A stretch of 62,460 nucleotides of DNA. It comes from Acidobacteriota bacterium (lineage in GTDB: Bacteria > Acidobacteriota > Terriglobia > Terriglobales > Acidobacteriaceae). Below the pieces are notes generated by a model. That model was not told where the DNA came from. It did not search any database and worked only from the letters and a program-made list of their open reading frames with translations. This document shows, in pieces, positions 35,597 through 43,726 of this stretch (positions within the stretch are counted from its first letter, which is position 1; each line of letters opens with the position of its first letter). The stretch covers positions 1 to 62,460 of the forward strand of contig JAJXZT010000064.1 in NCBI GenBank assembly GCA_021779935.1, read 5' to 3'. A program made the translations under genes and the position numbers.

Positions 35597-36100
35597 CTAT
35601 TGAGTTGAGATCGTGTAAGTCCCTTCGATGAGGAATTCCATTTTGCCGGTGGCAGTGGGTTTCGCGCGGTAGGTGCCTTTGCCGCGCAGATGCTGAAGGC
35701 GACCGGTGCCTCCAGTGAAAGTCCACGTACCGTTCAGGCGGACGGGAACATTGCCGTTCATAATCGACCCGCCATCGTAACGCAGAAAATACTTATCTCC
35801 ATTTTCCATGACGCCCACGGCGTAACCATGATCACGGGCGCGATTTCCCTGTACATCATCGACACCGTAAGAAGTATAGACCGCGCCGGAGAGTCCGGCA
35901 ATGGAGACTGGCGTGTTCCATGTGCACTGGCGCTGATCGAGGTTGAGGGAATGCTGGCGACCGTCATCAATAACGACGGTCTGGTGGACCTGGGAGGTGG
36001 CGCATTTGGACGACGAAGAGAGTTTGCCATGCGTCTGCGCCAGCATTGCCACGGGAAAAAGGAACATTGCAAAGAGAGAAACGGCGAGAAGAGATCGCAT
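35597..36100 (-). CDS. Exported protein of unknown function, beta-rich
   Basis: 167 aa from an internal Met (MRSLLAVSLFAMFLFPVAML) which gives a good signal peptide ending LAQT; 36130 is also open. The mature part is beta-rich with repeated Gly-Thr turns: TVVIDDGRQHSLN, YTSYGVDDVQGN, GYAVGVMENGDKYFLRYDGG, TWTFTGGTGRLQHLRGKGTY and MEFLIEGTYTI. The last block is reminiscent of dirigent/allene-oxide-cyclase-like barrels, which is only a resemblance. It lies between the second permease and a decayed permease end. Confidence 0.6.
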   Translation of the reverse strand: MRSLLAVSLFAMFLFPVAMLAQTHGKLSSSSKCATSQVHQTVVIDDGRQHSLNLDQRQCTWNTPVSIAGLSGAVYTSYGVDDVQGNRARDHGYAVGVMENGDKYFLRYDGGSIMNGNVPVRLNGTWTFTGGTGRLQHLRGKGTYRAKPTATGKMEFLIEGTYTISTQ

Positions 36101-36196
36101 TGAGATTGACTCCCCGAGCATAGTGGACATCGCGGAGCAGTGTAACAGGGCGGGCAGGATGGTGCGAGGAGATGGAGCCGTGTCCTTTTCGAGATC

Positions 36197-36279
36197 GGTG
36201 TACTGGTGTTGACGGCAGTGGTCGTAGGGACCTCGGCTACAAGATGAGGAAGCTGGAGATCCGGTATACGAAGAAATAG
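36197..36279 (+). pseudogene. Remnant 3' end of a second ABC-2 permease
   Basis: Roughly 80 percent identical by eye to the last 83 bases of the permease that ends at 35493 (GTGTACTGGTGTTGACGGC against GTGTGCTGGTACTGACGGC, then GGAAGCTGGAGAT and GGTATACGA in both). One base is missing in the middle, so the frame is broken; before the gap it reads VLVLTAVVVG and after it YKMRKLEIRYTK, ending in TAG. Nothing upstream continues the similarity, because the beta-rich gene lies there on the other strand. Confidence 0.7.
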
Positions 36280-36292
36280 AGCATTCGCGGTG

Positions 36293-37084
36293 CTACGCCC
36301 TTACCAGTACTGCACGGGGCCGGAGCAAGAGCACAGCCGTGATTCCCAACGAGACGTTTTGCGTCATGATCTCGACGATGTGGATGTAACGTTGGACCGT
36401 CACCATGAATTCGTTGGGCAGGAGCAGGCCTGCACCACCGCCAACGATCCATACCAGAACGCCCACGGCCAAGGCCGCCGACCAGCGGCGCATCCGCAGC
36501 GTGTAAATGATGGGCAGCACGGCGAGAGTCATGACGACTCCGCGCGCCAACTCAATTGCCCAGAACCACAAGCCCAAACGGGAAGTGATCTCCATCGCAT
36601 GCGGGTAATACTGCCTGGTGAAGAACTGGTAGGTGATGCCGCCGAAGACCAGGTAGTAAACGACGTAAGCGATGCCGCTGACCAGCACCATCGCAAGAAC
36701 CATTCCCCAAGAACGGCGTTCCACGGCAGGAGCCGATGCATCGGTGCGCTTCCACAATTTGGCGAGGAGAGCAAGCGCAGCGGCTGCGATGGCGTATATT
36801 GCGAGGCTTCCGGCGAGATTCCTAAGAAAGATGTGGCTCTTCTCGGGGAAAAAGAGAATGGCTTCCGAGATGGTGCAGACCGAACCGACGACGAACAACG
36901 CCAAGAAGATGGCGCCAAACTGCGCCAGCGGGTTGCGGGGACCGAAGCGCGCCAGAGGCACGAACGATGCCGAGATGAGAGCGCCAGATACCCACCACAA
37001 TGCAAAGTGACCTGCCCCCATGGCCGGTATTGCCAGGCATAGTCCGCCAAGTACGCAATAGAGAGCAATCCGCAGAGATGTCAT
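36293..37084 (-). CDS. Multi-pass membrane protein controlled with PadR
   Basis: 263 aa with about eight membrane helices, starting LRIALYCVLGGLCLAIPAM. Helices include FGAIFLALFVVGSVCTISEA, NLAGSLAIYAIAAAALALLA, MVLAMVLVSGIAYVVYYLVF, AIELARGVVMTLAVLPII, LAVGVLVWIVGGGAGLLL and MTQNVSLGITAVLLLR. No family recognised. The ATG at 37084 overlaps the stop of the PadR gene (ATGA), so the two are translated together and the PadR regulator probably controls this protein. Confidence 0.7.
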   Translation of the reverse strand: MTSLRIALYCVLGGLCLAIPAMGAGHFALWWVSGALISASFVPLARFGPRNPLAQFGAIFLALFVVGSVCTISEAILFFPEKSHIFLRNLAGSLAIYAIAAAALALLAKLWKRTDASAPAVERRSWGMVLAMVLVSGIAYVVYYLVFGGITYQFFTRQYYPHAMEITSRLGLWFWAIELARGVVMTLAVLPIIYTLRMRRWSAALAVGVLVWIVGGGAGLLLPNEFMVTVQRYIHIVEIMTQNVSLGITAVLLLRPRAVLVRA

Positions 37085-37641
37085 GACTTTGTCTCCTTTG
37101 TCTTCCGCCCGTACAACGCGAGCGACTGGCGGGCCCAGCGGAGCCGCGCTTCGTACTCCTGAATGCCGCACTCAAGGGCGAGGCGCCCTGAGCGGGGCAT
37201 CGCGCTGCCGTAGGAGGCGAGATAGTGTTTGAGATCCGGGATGTATGCCGCCAGCTCGGCGGCGAACTCCTGCATGAAACGGGCCACCTGCGCCGCGCCG
37301 AGCGTCTGCTCAGTGAACGCGAAGCGCAACATTAACTCCGCGGTGCGGCGGATTACGTCATCACGCGTCACCGGCTTCTTCAACCATGCCTGCAACGCAG
37401 CCAGGCCCTTGGCCGTGAGGCGGAATTCGCGCCGCTGCCGGAGGCTGGCGGACGCGGAAACCTTTCCGCGAACGAGGCCATCGGTTTCCAGCCGATGCAG
37501 CGCGGGATAGATGGCGCCGGGGCTGTCACTGAAGCTCATCATGGGAGTCGAGGCGAATATCTTGCGCAAATCGTAACCGGACATCGGGTGCTGGTGCAGC
37601 AACCCAAGCAGCGCGTAGTTGAGTAGTGACTGAGTGTTCAT
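37081..37641 (-). CDS. PadR-family transcriptional regulator
   Basis: 186 aa. N-terminal winged helix (about 5-85): LLNYALLGLLHQHPMSGYDL, PGAIYPALHRLETDGLVRG and REFRLTAKGLAALQAWL. A C-terminal helical dimerisation part follows (about 95-180, the Vir_act_alpha_C type). It heads a two-gene unit with a membrane protein. A long inverted repeat covers its start codon, fitting autorepression. Family members usually respond to phenolics or drugs. Confidence 0.93.
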   Translation of the reverse strand: MNTQSLLNYALLGLLHQHPMSGYDLRKIFASTPMMSFSDSPGAIYPALHRLETDGLVRGKVSASASLRQRREFRLTAKGLAALQAWLKKPVTRDDVIRRTAELMLRFAFTEQTLGAAQVARFMQEFAAELAAYIPDLKHYLASYGSAMPRSGRLALECGIQEYEARLRWARQSLALYGRKTKETKS

Positions 37642-37673
37642 AGTACGTCACGTATTATTACGCCACGTACTAT
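37640..37673. promoter_or_regulatory. Inverted repeat at PadR start (likely operator)
   Basis: ATAGTACGT (37640-37648) and ACGTACTAT (37665-37673) are exact inverted repeats; the inner ACGTA/TTACG bases extend the symmetry with mismatches. Overlaps the PadR start codon. Confidence 0.5.
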
Positions 37674-37783
37674 TGCGGTCAAGCGGGAATATTCACACAA
37701 AGGGAAGGGCAGTTCTGATTCGGGCAGTAGAGCGGGGCGGCTCCTTGGCGGAGAGCGCTACGCGCGGCGAGGTTCGCTGCGGA

Positions 37784-38533
37784 TTAGAGGATCTTGCGGC
37801 GAAGAATTCCGGCCAGCGCGGCGAGTCCGGCGCCGAGCAGGACCAGGGTTCCCGGTTCGGGGATGGGCTGTGTTGGCGTGCTGCAGCAATACACCGGCGG
37901 CGACGGAGGTTGAGGCGGCGGTGAATTGGGCGGAGTTGTCGGCGGCGGCGTGCCAGGCGGCACGGTTGGCGGCGGCGTGGGTGGCGGCGGCTGAGGAAGC
38001 GGCGGCGGGACATTCTTTGGCTGCGGGATCATCGGTGGAACAGGTTTTTCGAAAACGATGTCCGGCGGTGGCGGGGCGGGCGGAGTAACGGAGGCGTGCA
38101 AAGGCCGCGGACGTCGCAGCGCGATGCGATTGCCACAACGGCCGCGGATGAGGTTGGTGCCGTCGGTGAGGACGGTTTCTCCCTGGGCGATCTTCACCTT
38201 GTGGTCGGTCCAATAGACAGCGTTGCCCTTGCGGAAGGAAACGTAGGCATACATTGCCTGCGGCAACGTTTCAGGATAGAACTTGGTGGGGTTGAGGCCC
38301 TCGTAGTGTTCGGCGGCGACAGGATCGGTCTTGATGGACTCTTCGAGGTCCGCAGCATCGTTTACGCCGCCGGGAATGACCGAGTAAGGAAAGAATTCAC
38401 GCGCGGCGCGGTAGGTGGGAACGGGGGGCCTGATCTGAACAAGGTCGACGTGATACCAACTCCAGGCTTCGCGCGCCAACAGGGCAAGACCCATCAACAT
38501 GATCCCGGCCATGATTGCCAGTCGGCGCTTCAT
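37784..38533 (-). CDS. Proline-rich PEP-CTERM protein
   Basis: 249 aa. Signal/anchor helix at the N-terminus (LAIMAGIMLMGLALLAREAW). A soluble part follows (about 35-145: LVQIRPPVPTYRAAREFFPY, FYPETLPQAMYAYVSFRKG), then an extended Pro-rich linker (about 150-215, PPAPPPP and PPPTPPPTVPP runs) with a CC pair. The C-terminus is a PEP-CTERM sorting signal: IPEPGTLVLLGAGLAALAGI then LRRK. It should be recognised by the exosortase encoded about 4.7 kb away (42,449-43,330). Function otherwise unknown. Confidence 0.85.
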   Translation of the reverse strand: MKRRLAIMAGIMLMGLALLAREAWSWYHVDLVQIRPPVPTYRAAREFFPYSVIPGGVNDAADLEESIKTDPVAAEHYEGLNPTKFYPETLPQAMYAYVSFRKGNAVYWTDHKVKIAQGETVLTDGTNLIRGRCGNRIALRRPRPLHASVTPPAPPPPDIVFEKPVPPMIPQPKNVPPPLPQPPPPTPPPTVPPGTPPPTTPPNSPPPQPPSPPVYCCSTPTQPIPEPGTLVLLGAGLAALAGILRRKIL

Positions 38534-38630
38534 TTTATTGTCCCCACCTTCGATGACTGGAAAGCCTGAAAATCAATGAGTCAGTGTTCCTCCGGTCACA
38601 GCAACTCGTCAATACGGGTCCGAAGACCGG

Positions 38631-39311
38631 TCATAATCGTCCGTGACGGCTTAGTATCCCCCAAAGCGCCAATAGCCCGGAGCCGAGAAGCAAGATGGAA
38701 GCGGGCTCTGGGACGGGATTGTCGGGCGTGCCTCCGCCGGCATATCCGGTGACACGATTGCTACAAGTGGCGCAACTGGCCATGTCAATGGCGTAAGCAT
38801 TGGTGCCGGAGAATAGATCATTGGCACTTGTAAATGTTCCGCCATCCTTGCGCGTCACGGTAAAAGTGAGCGTCTGGCCATGAGACTGGTTGGTGTGTGA
38901 GCTAATGGCGTATTCGAACGTGCCCATGCCATCCATCTTCTGGCCGCTGCTGGCGTACCAGGGAGAGCTAAGCCCGGAGATATTGAGTTTGCCGGCTCCG
39001 CCAATATAGTTGAACCCGAAGGTTGCGCCCTTTCCCCAGAGAACATAATTGCCGGAAAGAGAGACAGTGACGGTGATGGACTTGGCGTCGCTGCTGAGAA
39101 CGAGATTGACGGTGGCGTAGGGCGGCTGGATGGAGCCGGCCTCGCCAGAACAATCGTATGGCGAACTAGACGCGGTACCGCAGAGACCACCAACATTGCC
39201 GAGATTGAGGGTGTAGGAGGCAGTATCGGCGGCGGCGGGCAATACTCCGGCGATGAACACGAAGTAGAGAGCGAGGCAAGCGAGTACGATGCGATAGCGT
39301 CGAGGGTTCAT
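38631..39311 (-). CDS. PEP-CTERM protein
   Basis: 226 aa. N-terminal signal peptide (IVLACLALYFVFIAGVLPAA). The mature part is beta-rich with YTLNLGNVGGLCGT, TVNLVLSSDAKSITVTVSLS and LTFTVTRKDGGTF, typical of surface PEP-CTERM proteins of unknown role, and has paired Cys (ASCATCSN, about 180-187). Sorting signal: PVPEPASILLLGSGLLALWG and SRHGR. The ribosome site is weak (TATATATG). Located between the Pro-rich PEP-CTERM gene and PrsT. Confidence 0.85.
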   Translation of the reverse strand: MNPRRYRIVLACLALYFVFIAGVLPAAADTASYTLNLGNVGGLCGTASSSPYDCSGEAGSIQPPYATVNLVLSSDAKSITVTVSLSGNYVLWGKGATFGFNYIGGAGKLNISGLSSPWYASSGQKMDGMGTFEYAISSHTNQSHGQTLTFTVTRKDGGTFTSANDLFSGTNAYAIDMASCATCSNRVTGYAGGGTPDNPVPEPASILLLGSGLLALWGILSRHGRL

Positions 39312-39535
39312 ATATATGTTGAGTCCGCTCTACGGCGGTTCCTCCAGTTAGATCACCCCTGGCACGTTGGCGGCCAGATTCCAGAAACTCTTCTATATAC
39401 ATAACATACTGAATTCGTGATTCTTACAAGCCCCCGATGGGTCATGCACGGCCGGGAGTTACCTGATTTCTGAATCTCTCCATACCGGCGGTTCTGGCCC
39501 ACAATTGGTTACAGCGGTTACAAACGATACGACCG

Positions 39536-41809
39536 CTAATCGAGTTTTGCGAGAGCCTGTTGCGCCTGCTTTGCGTCGTCGTCGCTGAGCTTCAAAGCGA
39601 GGGCCTTCTGTAATTCAACCTTGGCAAGCGCCTTGTTGCCGGCGCCAGCGAGCGACATCCCATAATGGAATGCATATGTTGCGTTCTTGGGATTTCGCTG
39701 CGCGATGCCCTTCAATATTGGCACTGCGAGCGAGTAGCTGCCCCGGTTGTACTGAACCCAGCCGAGGGTGTCGGTGATGGGGTCGACGTCGGGGAGCAAC
39801 GCCTTGGCCTTCTGCGCGAGTCCGAGAGCGACGTCGAGGTTGTCCTTCTGCTTGATGTAAATCCAGGCAAGATTGGAGGCGGCGACGGCGAAGTTTCCGT
39901 TCAAGGCGAGAGCCTGTTCGTAATACTTGCGAGCAGTTACCAGGTCACCCTTCTGGAGGTAAAGATTACCGACCAGGGTGAGGAGCGGCGGAGAATCGGG
40001 CTGAAGATTCATGGCCGTCTGATAGGTCTTGATGGCGTCGTCGACCTGATTGGCTTGTTGCTGCAAGGTTCCCAGGACGAGGTAGGCGCGGACGAATTTT
40101 GGATTGAGCTGGATGGCCTTGTCGATTTCGTTGCGAGCGTCCTGCGCCTGGTTGGCCTTGGAGAGGACGTTGGCGAGGAGGTAATGGCCGGCAGCGCTGT
40201 CTGGAACGGAAGCGACGAACTGGCGAGCATAGGTAAGAGCCGCGGGTTGCTGGCCGGCGGTTTCAAGGAACGAAATGTATTGCTCGGCGATGTCGGCGTT
40301 CTTGGGCTGGAGGCCAAGAGCGGTTTCGTATTCCTTCTTAGCGACCGCGTAGTTCTTGTCGGCGACGTAAGTGCTGGCGAGGTGGACGTGAGGCCAGGGA
40401 TTGCCGGGATCGAGGCGCTCGGCTTGAAGGAATTCGTTGCGTCCCTGGTTGATTTCATTGTTCGCAATCTCAGCGAGGCCGAGGGAAATGTGCTCATCGG
40501 CGCCGCCGGGGTCTAACTGGGTGCAGCGCAGAGCGTATTCCTTGGCGAGCTGGGCGTCACCGGTGGTGAGACTGATGGTGGCGAGGTTTCGCCAGGCGGC
40601 AAGCATCTGGGGCGAGTAACGGATGGTGTCGAGGAAGTCATTGCGGGCGAGATCGATCTTGCCCTTCTGCCAATGGGCCATGCCGAGAGTGAAGTGAGCG
40701 ATGCCGAGATCGGGGCTGTCGGCAATCAGGCTCTGGAGCTCGTTGATGGCATTGTCGACCTGATTCTGCGACATCAGGATGCGGGCGTGGAGAACGCGCC
40801 CGAGAGGATTCTTAGGACTCTTCTTGAGGACCTGCGCGTCAAGCGTCTCGGCCTGCTGGATCTGGCCTGTATTGATAAGAACGTCGATGAGGCGGGTGTT
40901 GAGTTCGATATTACCGGGATCGGTGGAGAGGCCCTTCTGGTAGGCGGCGATGGCCTGATCAAATCGCTGGAGATTGTTGTAATAGTCGCCGATGGCGACG
41001 GCGGCATCCGGGGCGGAACCCTTGAGTTGCGCCAACTGCTGAACGGTGGCGTCTGCCTCGCTGGACTTACGCTGGGCGTTGAGAACCTCGGCCAGCAGCA
41101 TGTAAAGCTGGGTGGAGTCAGGATTGGACTTGATGCCGTCCTGCAAAACCTGGGTAGCGGTGTCCATCTGCCCCTGAAGGCGATAGAAATTGGCGAGGTT
41201 GGCGTAGGCGAGCGGGAACTTGGGATTGACGACGATGGCCTTCTTGAGACTCTTTTCGGCATCGGGAAAGCGGCGCAGCGTAATTTCGACGAGGCCAAGG
41301 TTAACGTAGGCGGTGGCATCGTCCGGAGCGAGCGAGACGATCTTCTCAAATGCCGCGTGAGCCTTGTCATTCTGCTGCTCGCCGACATAGGCAGTGCCGA
41401 GCAACTGGTAGGCGGCGACATCATCGGGTTGCTTGGCGAGAATCGTGTTGGCCTCCTCCTCGGCACGCGGGTACTCGCGGGTGGAGAGATAGAGCTGGCC
41501 CATCATGAGGCGGGCATCCATGCGATTGGGGTCGATGGAAACGGCGGCCTGGAGGGCGGAAAAGGCTTCACGCCACTCGAGCAGCGCAAGGTCGGCCTTG
41601 GCGAGACGATAGTATGCTTCGACAAAACGAGGATCGAGCTTGAGAGCGTTGCGGAACTGAATGCGAGCTTCGGAGTACTTTCCCTTGTCCATGTATTGCT
41701 GGCCGCTTTCAAGATAGCGTTTCTTGGCGACCTCGGGATTCCGGTGACAGCCGGTGGCCATAGCCATGGCCAGGGCAATCAGTGCGAACACAAACAGGCG
41801 TCCTCGCAT
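39536..41809 (-). CDS. prsT: TPR lipoprotein of exosortase system (PrsT-like)
   Basis: 757 aa from ATG 41809 (GGAGAGAAACG upstream), with a lipobox (ALIALAMAMATGC). Nearly all of the rest is tetratricopeptide repeats, about twenty, such as QYMDKGKYSEARIQFRNALK, AAYQLLGTAYVGEQQNDKA and VGNLYLQKGDLVTARKYYEQ. Its position after exosortase and EpsI fits the PEP-CTERM/XrtA-associated TPR protein, which is thought to act in exopolysaccharide export. Length is near the usual for this family. Confidence 0.85.
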   Translation of the reverse strand: MRGRLFVFALIALAMAMATGCHRNPEVAKKRYLESGQQYMDKGKYSEARIQFRNALKLDPRFVEAYYRLAKADLALLEWREAFSALQAAVSIDPNRMDARLMMGQLYLSTREYPRAEEEANTILAKQPDDVAAYQLLGTAYVGEQQNDKAHAAFEKIVSLAPDDATAYVNLGLVEITLRRFPDAEKSLKKAIVVNPKFPLAYANLANFYRLQGQMDTATQVLQDGIKSNPDSTQLYMLLAEVLNAQRKSSEADATVQQLAQLKGSAPDAAVAIGDYYNNLQRFDQAIAAYQKGLSTDPGNIELNTRLIDVLINTGQIQQAETLDAQVLKKSPKNPLGRVLHARILMSQNQVDNAINELQSLIADSPDLGIAHFTLGMAHWQKGKIDLARNDFLDTIRYSPQMLAAWRNLATISLTTGDAQLAKEYALRCTQLDPGGADEHISLGLAEIANNEINQGRNEFLQAERLDPGNPWPHVHLASTYVADKNYAVAKKEYETALGLQPKNADIAEQYISFLETAGQQPAALTYARQFVASVPDSAAGHYLLANVLSKANQAQDARNEIDKAIQLNPKFVRAYLVLGTLQQQANQVDDAIKTYQTAMNLQPDSPPLLTLVGNLYLQKGDLVTARKYYEQALALNGNFAVAASNLAWIYIKQKDNLDVALGLAQKAKALLPDVDPITDTLGWVQYNRGSYSLAVPILKGIAQRNPKNATYAFHYGMSLAGAGNKALAKVELQKALALKLSDDDAKQAQQALAKLD

Positions 41810-41819
41810 CGTTTCTCTC

Positions 41820-42452
41820 CTATCGCGGAAGAACCTTGTCGAGCTCCGGCACCAACTGCTGGGCGAAGCGGACGCAATCCTTACGCGCCTGAGTTTCATC
41901 GAGCTGGATGGGCTCGGTAATGCGCACGAGAGCAGCATCGGTCCGATTGCTGCGCAGGGCATTCAAAACCATTTGGATTCTGGCAGTGTACTCGCTGGCG
42001 ACGATTTCGCCATGAGATTGATACCAGTAAATTACTACCTGGCGCTCGGCGCCGTTGGCGACGACATAGTAATTGGCAGTAACGGCCTTGCGATCCGGCG
42101 CGGAAAACGTAATGGTGGAGGCATGGATGGGCAACCATCCTCCGGCGGGCAGGCAGTTTTTGGGAGAATGAATGGAATCGCCGGTGCGCTGGTCTTGATA
42201 GTAGCCGACATAGAGCTGCAAAAGGCGATTGTCCGCATTTCTGTAAGTACGGTTGATGTATGAGCTTACGCCGGCCATGGCGACGATATTGGGCATCAAA
42301 TGAATCTCTTCACCCTGCCAGCCACCTATCCGCAGCGGAATGGCGGTTAACGGTTGTTGAAGAGGAGTTTCCTTGCCGTGCGGAAGGGCACGAACAAGGA
42401 ATGTTGCCACAACCAGAAGAACCACGGAACTCCAGAAACGGTAGCTCTTCAT
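41820..42452 (-). CDS. epsI: EpsI-family exosortase-associated protein
   Basis: 210 aa, N-terminal membrane anchor (WSSVVLLVVATFLVRALPHG) and an EpsI domain with the family hallmark HSPKNCLPAGGW (about 96-107), followed by YYVVANGAERQVVIYWYQSH. EpsI is fused to exosortase in some systems and separate in others; here it directly follows exosortase with an ATGA overlap. Thought to take part in exosortase-linked polysaccharide or protein processing. Ends ten bases before prsT. Confidence 0.92.
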   Translation of the reverse strand: MKSYRFWSSVVLLVVATFLVRALPHGKETPLQQPLTAIPLRIGGWQGEEIHLMPNIVAMAGVSSYINRTYRNADNRLLQLYVGYYQDQRTGDSIHSPKNCLPAGGWLPIHASTITFSAPDRKAVTANYYVVANGAERQVVIYWYQSHGEIVASEYTARIQMVLNALRSNRTDAALVRITEPIQLDETQARKDCVRFAQQLVPELDKVLPR

Positions 42453-43330
42453 TGGGCGCTTCCTTTCGGATGCCAGCGCTTGACGATGGCGACAAGCAGG
42501 GAATGGAAGCCAACCATTCCAAAGAAAGCGGTGAGAAAGAGCACGATGCCGGAGAGGAGATGATCGATGCCGGTGATGGCGATCTTTCCCCAGTACTGGG
42601 CGGCGACAGCGTCAAAGACGACGCGTGCGGCATTGCTGATGACGGCGATGGGAGCCACGGCGGCACAGAGCACGACACGAATCCAGACGCGAGTCTCGCC
42701 AAAGTATCCATAAATGATGGTGAGCGCGAAGAGCGAAAGCAGGGAGCGAATGCCGCTGCAGGCTTCGGCAACTTCAAGACTCACGTTGGGCAGCACAAGG
42801 ATGTTGCCTTCACGAATGACGGGGACAAGATGCGTGATCTGGAGAGTGGCGGTGGCAACCTTGGAGGCGAAGACCTGGAGTGGCAGGACAACCTGGTTGT
42901 AGATGATCGTCGGAATCGGGATCATCAGCAGCAGGGTCGCGACCGGTGCGGCAAGTGCGCGCGCCATGTTCCATCCGCCGAGAAACACGATGAGACCGAA
43001 GATGACGATGAGCAGGGAAACGCGCGCCAGAAACAACTCGGCGCCAACGAGTCCGAGGGCAAGGACGCAGAGACCGAGGAGGAGAATGGGAATTCCCCAC
43101 CAGGAGGGCTTGACGGGGATCTCAAGCAGACGCTTGCGGCGCTCCCAGACGAGAAACGCGGCAAAGAAGGGAATGAGGAATCCGTGAGAGTAATTGGCGT
43201 CGTCCCACCACTGCTCCACGAGCCGCGTAAGAACGGGGATGTACAGGCAGATGACGGCGATGGCAAGTAATGCCAATCGCCACAGATACGATCTGTCTTC
43301 CCGGCGTATTTGTGGAGACGAGGTGGACAT
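42449..43330 (-). CDS. xrtA: Exosortase (EpsH/XrtA-like)
   Basis: 293 aa (a GTG five codons upstream, 43345, is equally possible). About eight membrane helices. The catalytic Cys is in EVAEACSGIRSLLSLFALT, the Arg in ISNAARVVFDAVAAQYW and the His in ITGIDHLLSGIVLFL; these make up the Cys-Arg-His set of the family. It cleaves PEP-CTERM sorting signals, with two likely substrates encoded at 37,784-39,311. The type letter (A) is inferred from the EPS neighbours. Ends with ATGA overlap into epsI. Confidence 0.92.
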   Translation of the reverse strand: MSTSSPQIRREDRSYLWRLALLAIAVICLYIPVLTRLVEQWWDDANYSHGFLIPFFAAFLVWERRKRLLEIPVKPSWWGIPILLLGLCVLALGLVGAELFLARVSLLIVIFGLIVFLGGWNMARALAAPVATLLLMIPIPTIIYNQVVLPLQVFASKVATATLQITHLVPVIREGNILVLPNVSLEVAEACSGIRSLLSLFALTIIYGYFGETRVWIRVVLCAAVAPIAVISNAARVVFDAVAAQYWGKIAITGIDHLLSGIVLFLTAFFGMVGFHSLLVAIVKRWHPKGSAQ

Positions 43331-43345
43331 GCGAACTGGGGTCAC

Positions 43346-43726
43346 ACAACGGACGTGTTATGCAGAGAATTATGGCATGAAGGCCGCGTAGAGCGTTGAG
43401 GAATGTGCAGTTCCCGGGAAGATACGGGGGAGGTTACAAGTGTTGGAATTACTTGGAACCATTCCGGGAGCCGAAGAAGCGTAATGGAAAACGGCACTTT
43501 TGGGAGGAAATTTTGTGTCGGGGAAAGCAGGTGCCAAGAAAGATGACCGACCGGGAAGTTTCGCCAAAAAGATGTGCAAAAGATCAGCGGGTCGAATAGC
43601 CTCTATACAACTCCCGGGTAACCATGAAACCGGATTTGGTGAATGAAGTGGCATGCAAGGCGACGGCCGAGCAGGAGTTTGCATGCCCAAGAAGACCCGA
43701 CATTGCAGGCACTGAATGACCCAGAT
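43346..43726. other. Divergent gap between exosortase and hydrolase gene
   Basis: About 380 bases with promoters for both sides expected but no clear -10/-35 or operator. Longer open frames on the plus strand here lack ribosome sites. Confidence 0.45.

Noticed and set aside
39359-39375. Sigma-54-like TGGCAC...GG element upstream of the PEP-CTERM gene
   Set aside because: It is on the wrong strand and lacks the -12 GC element at the right spacing.
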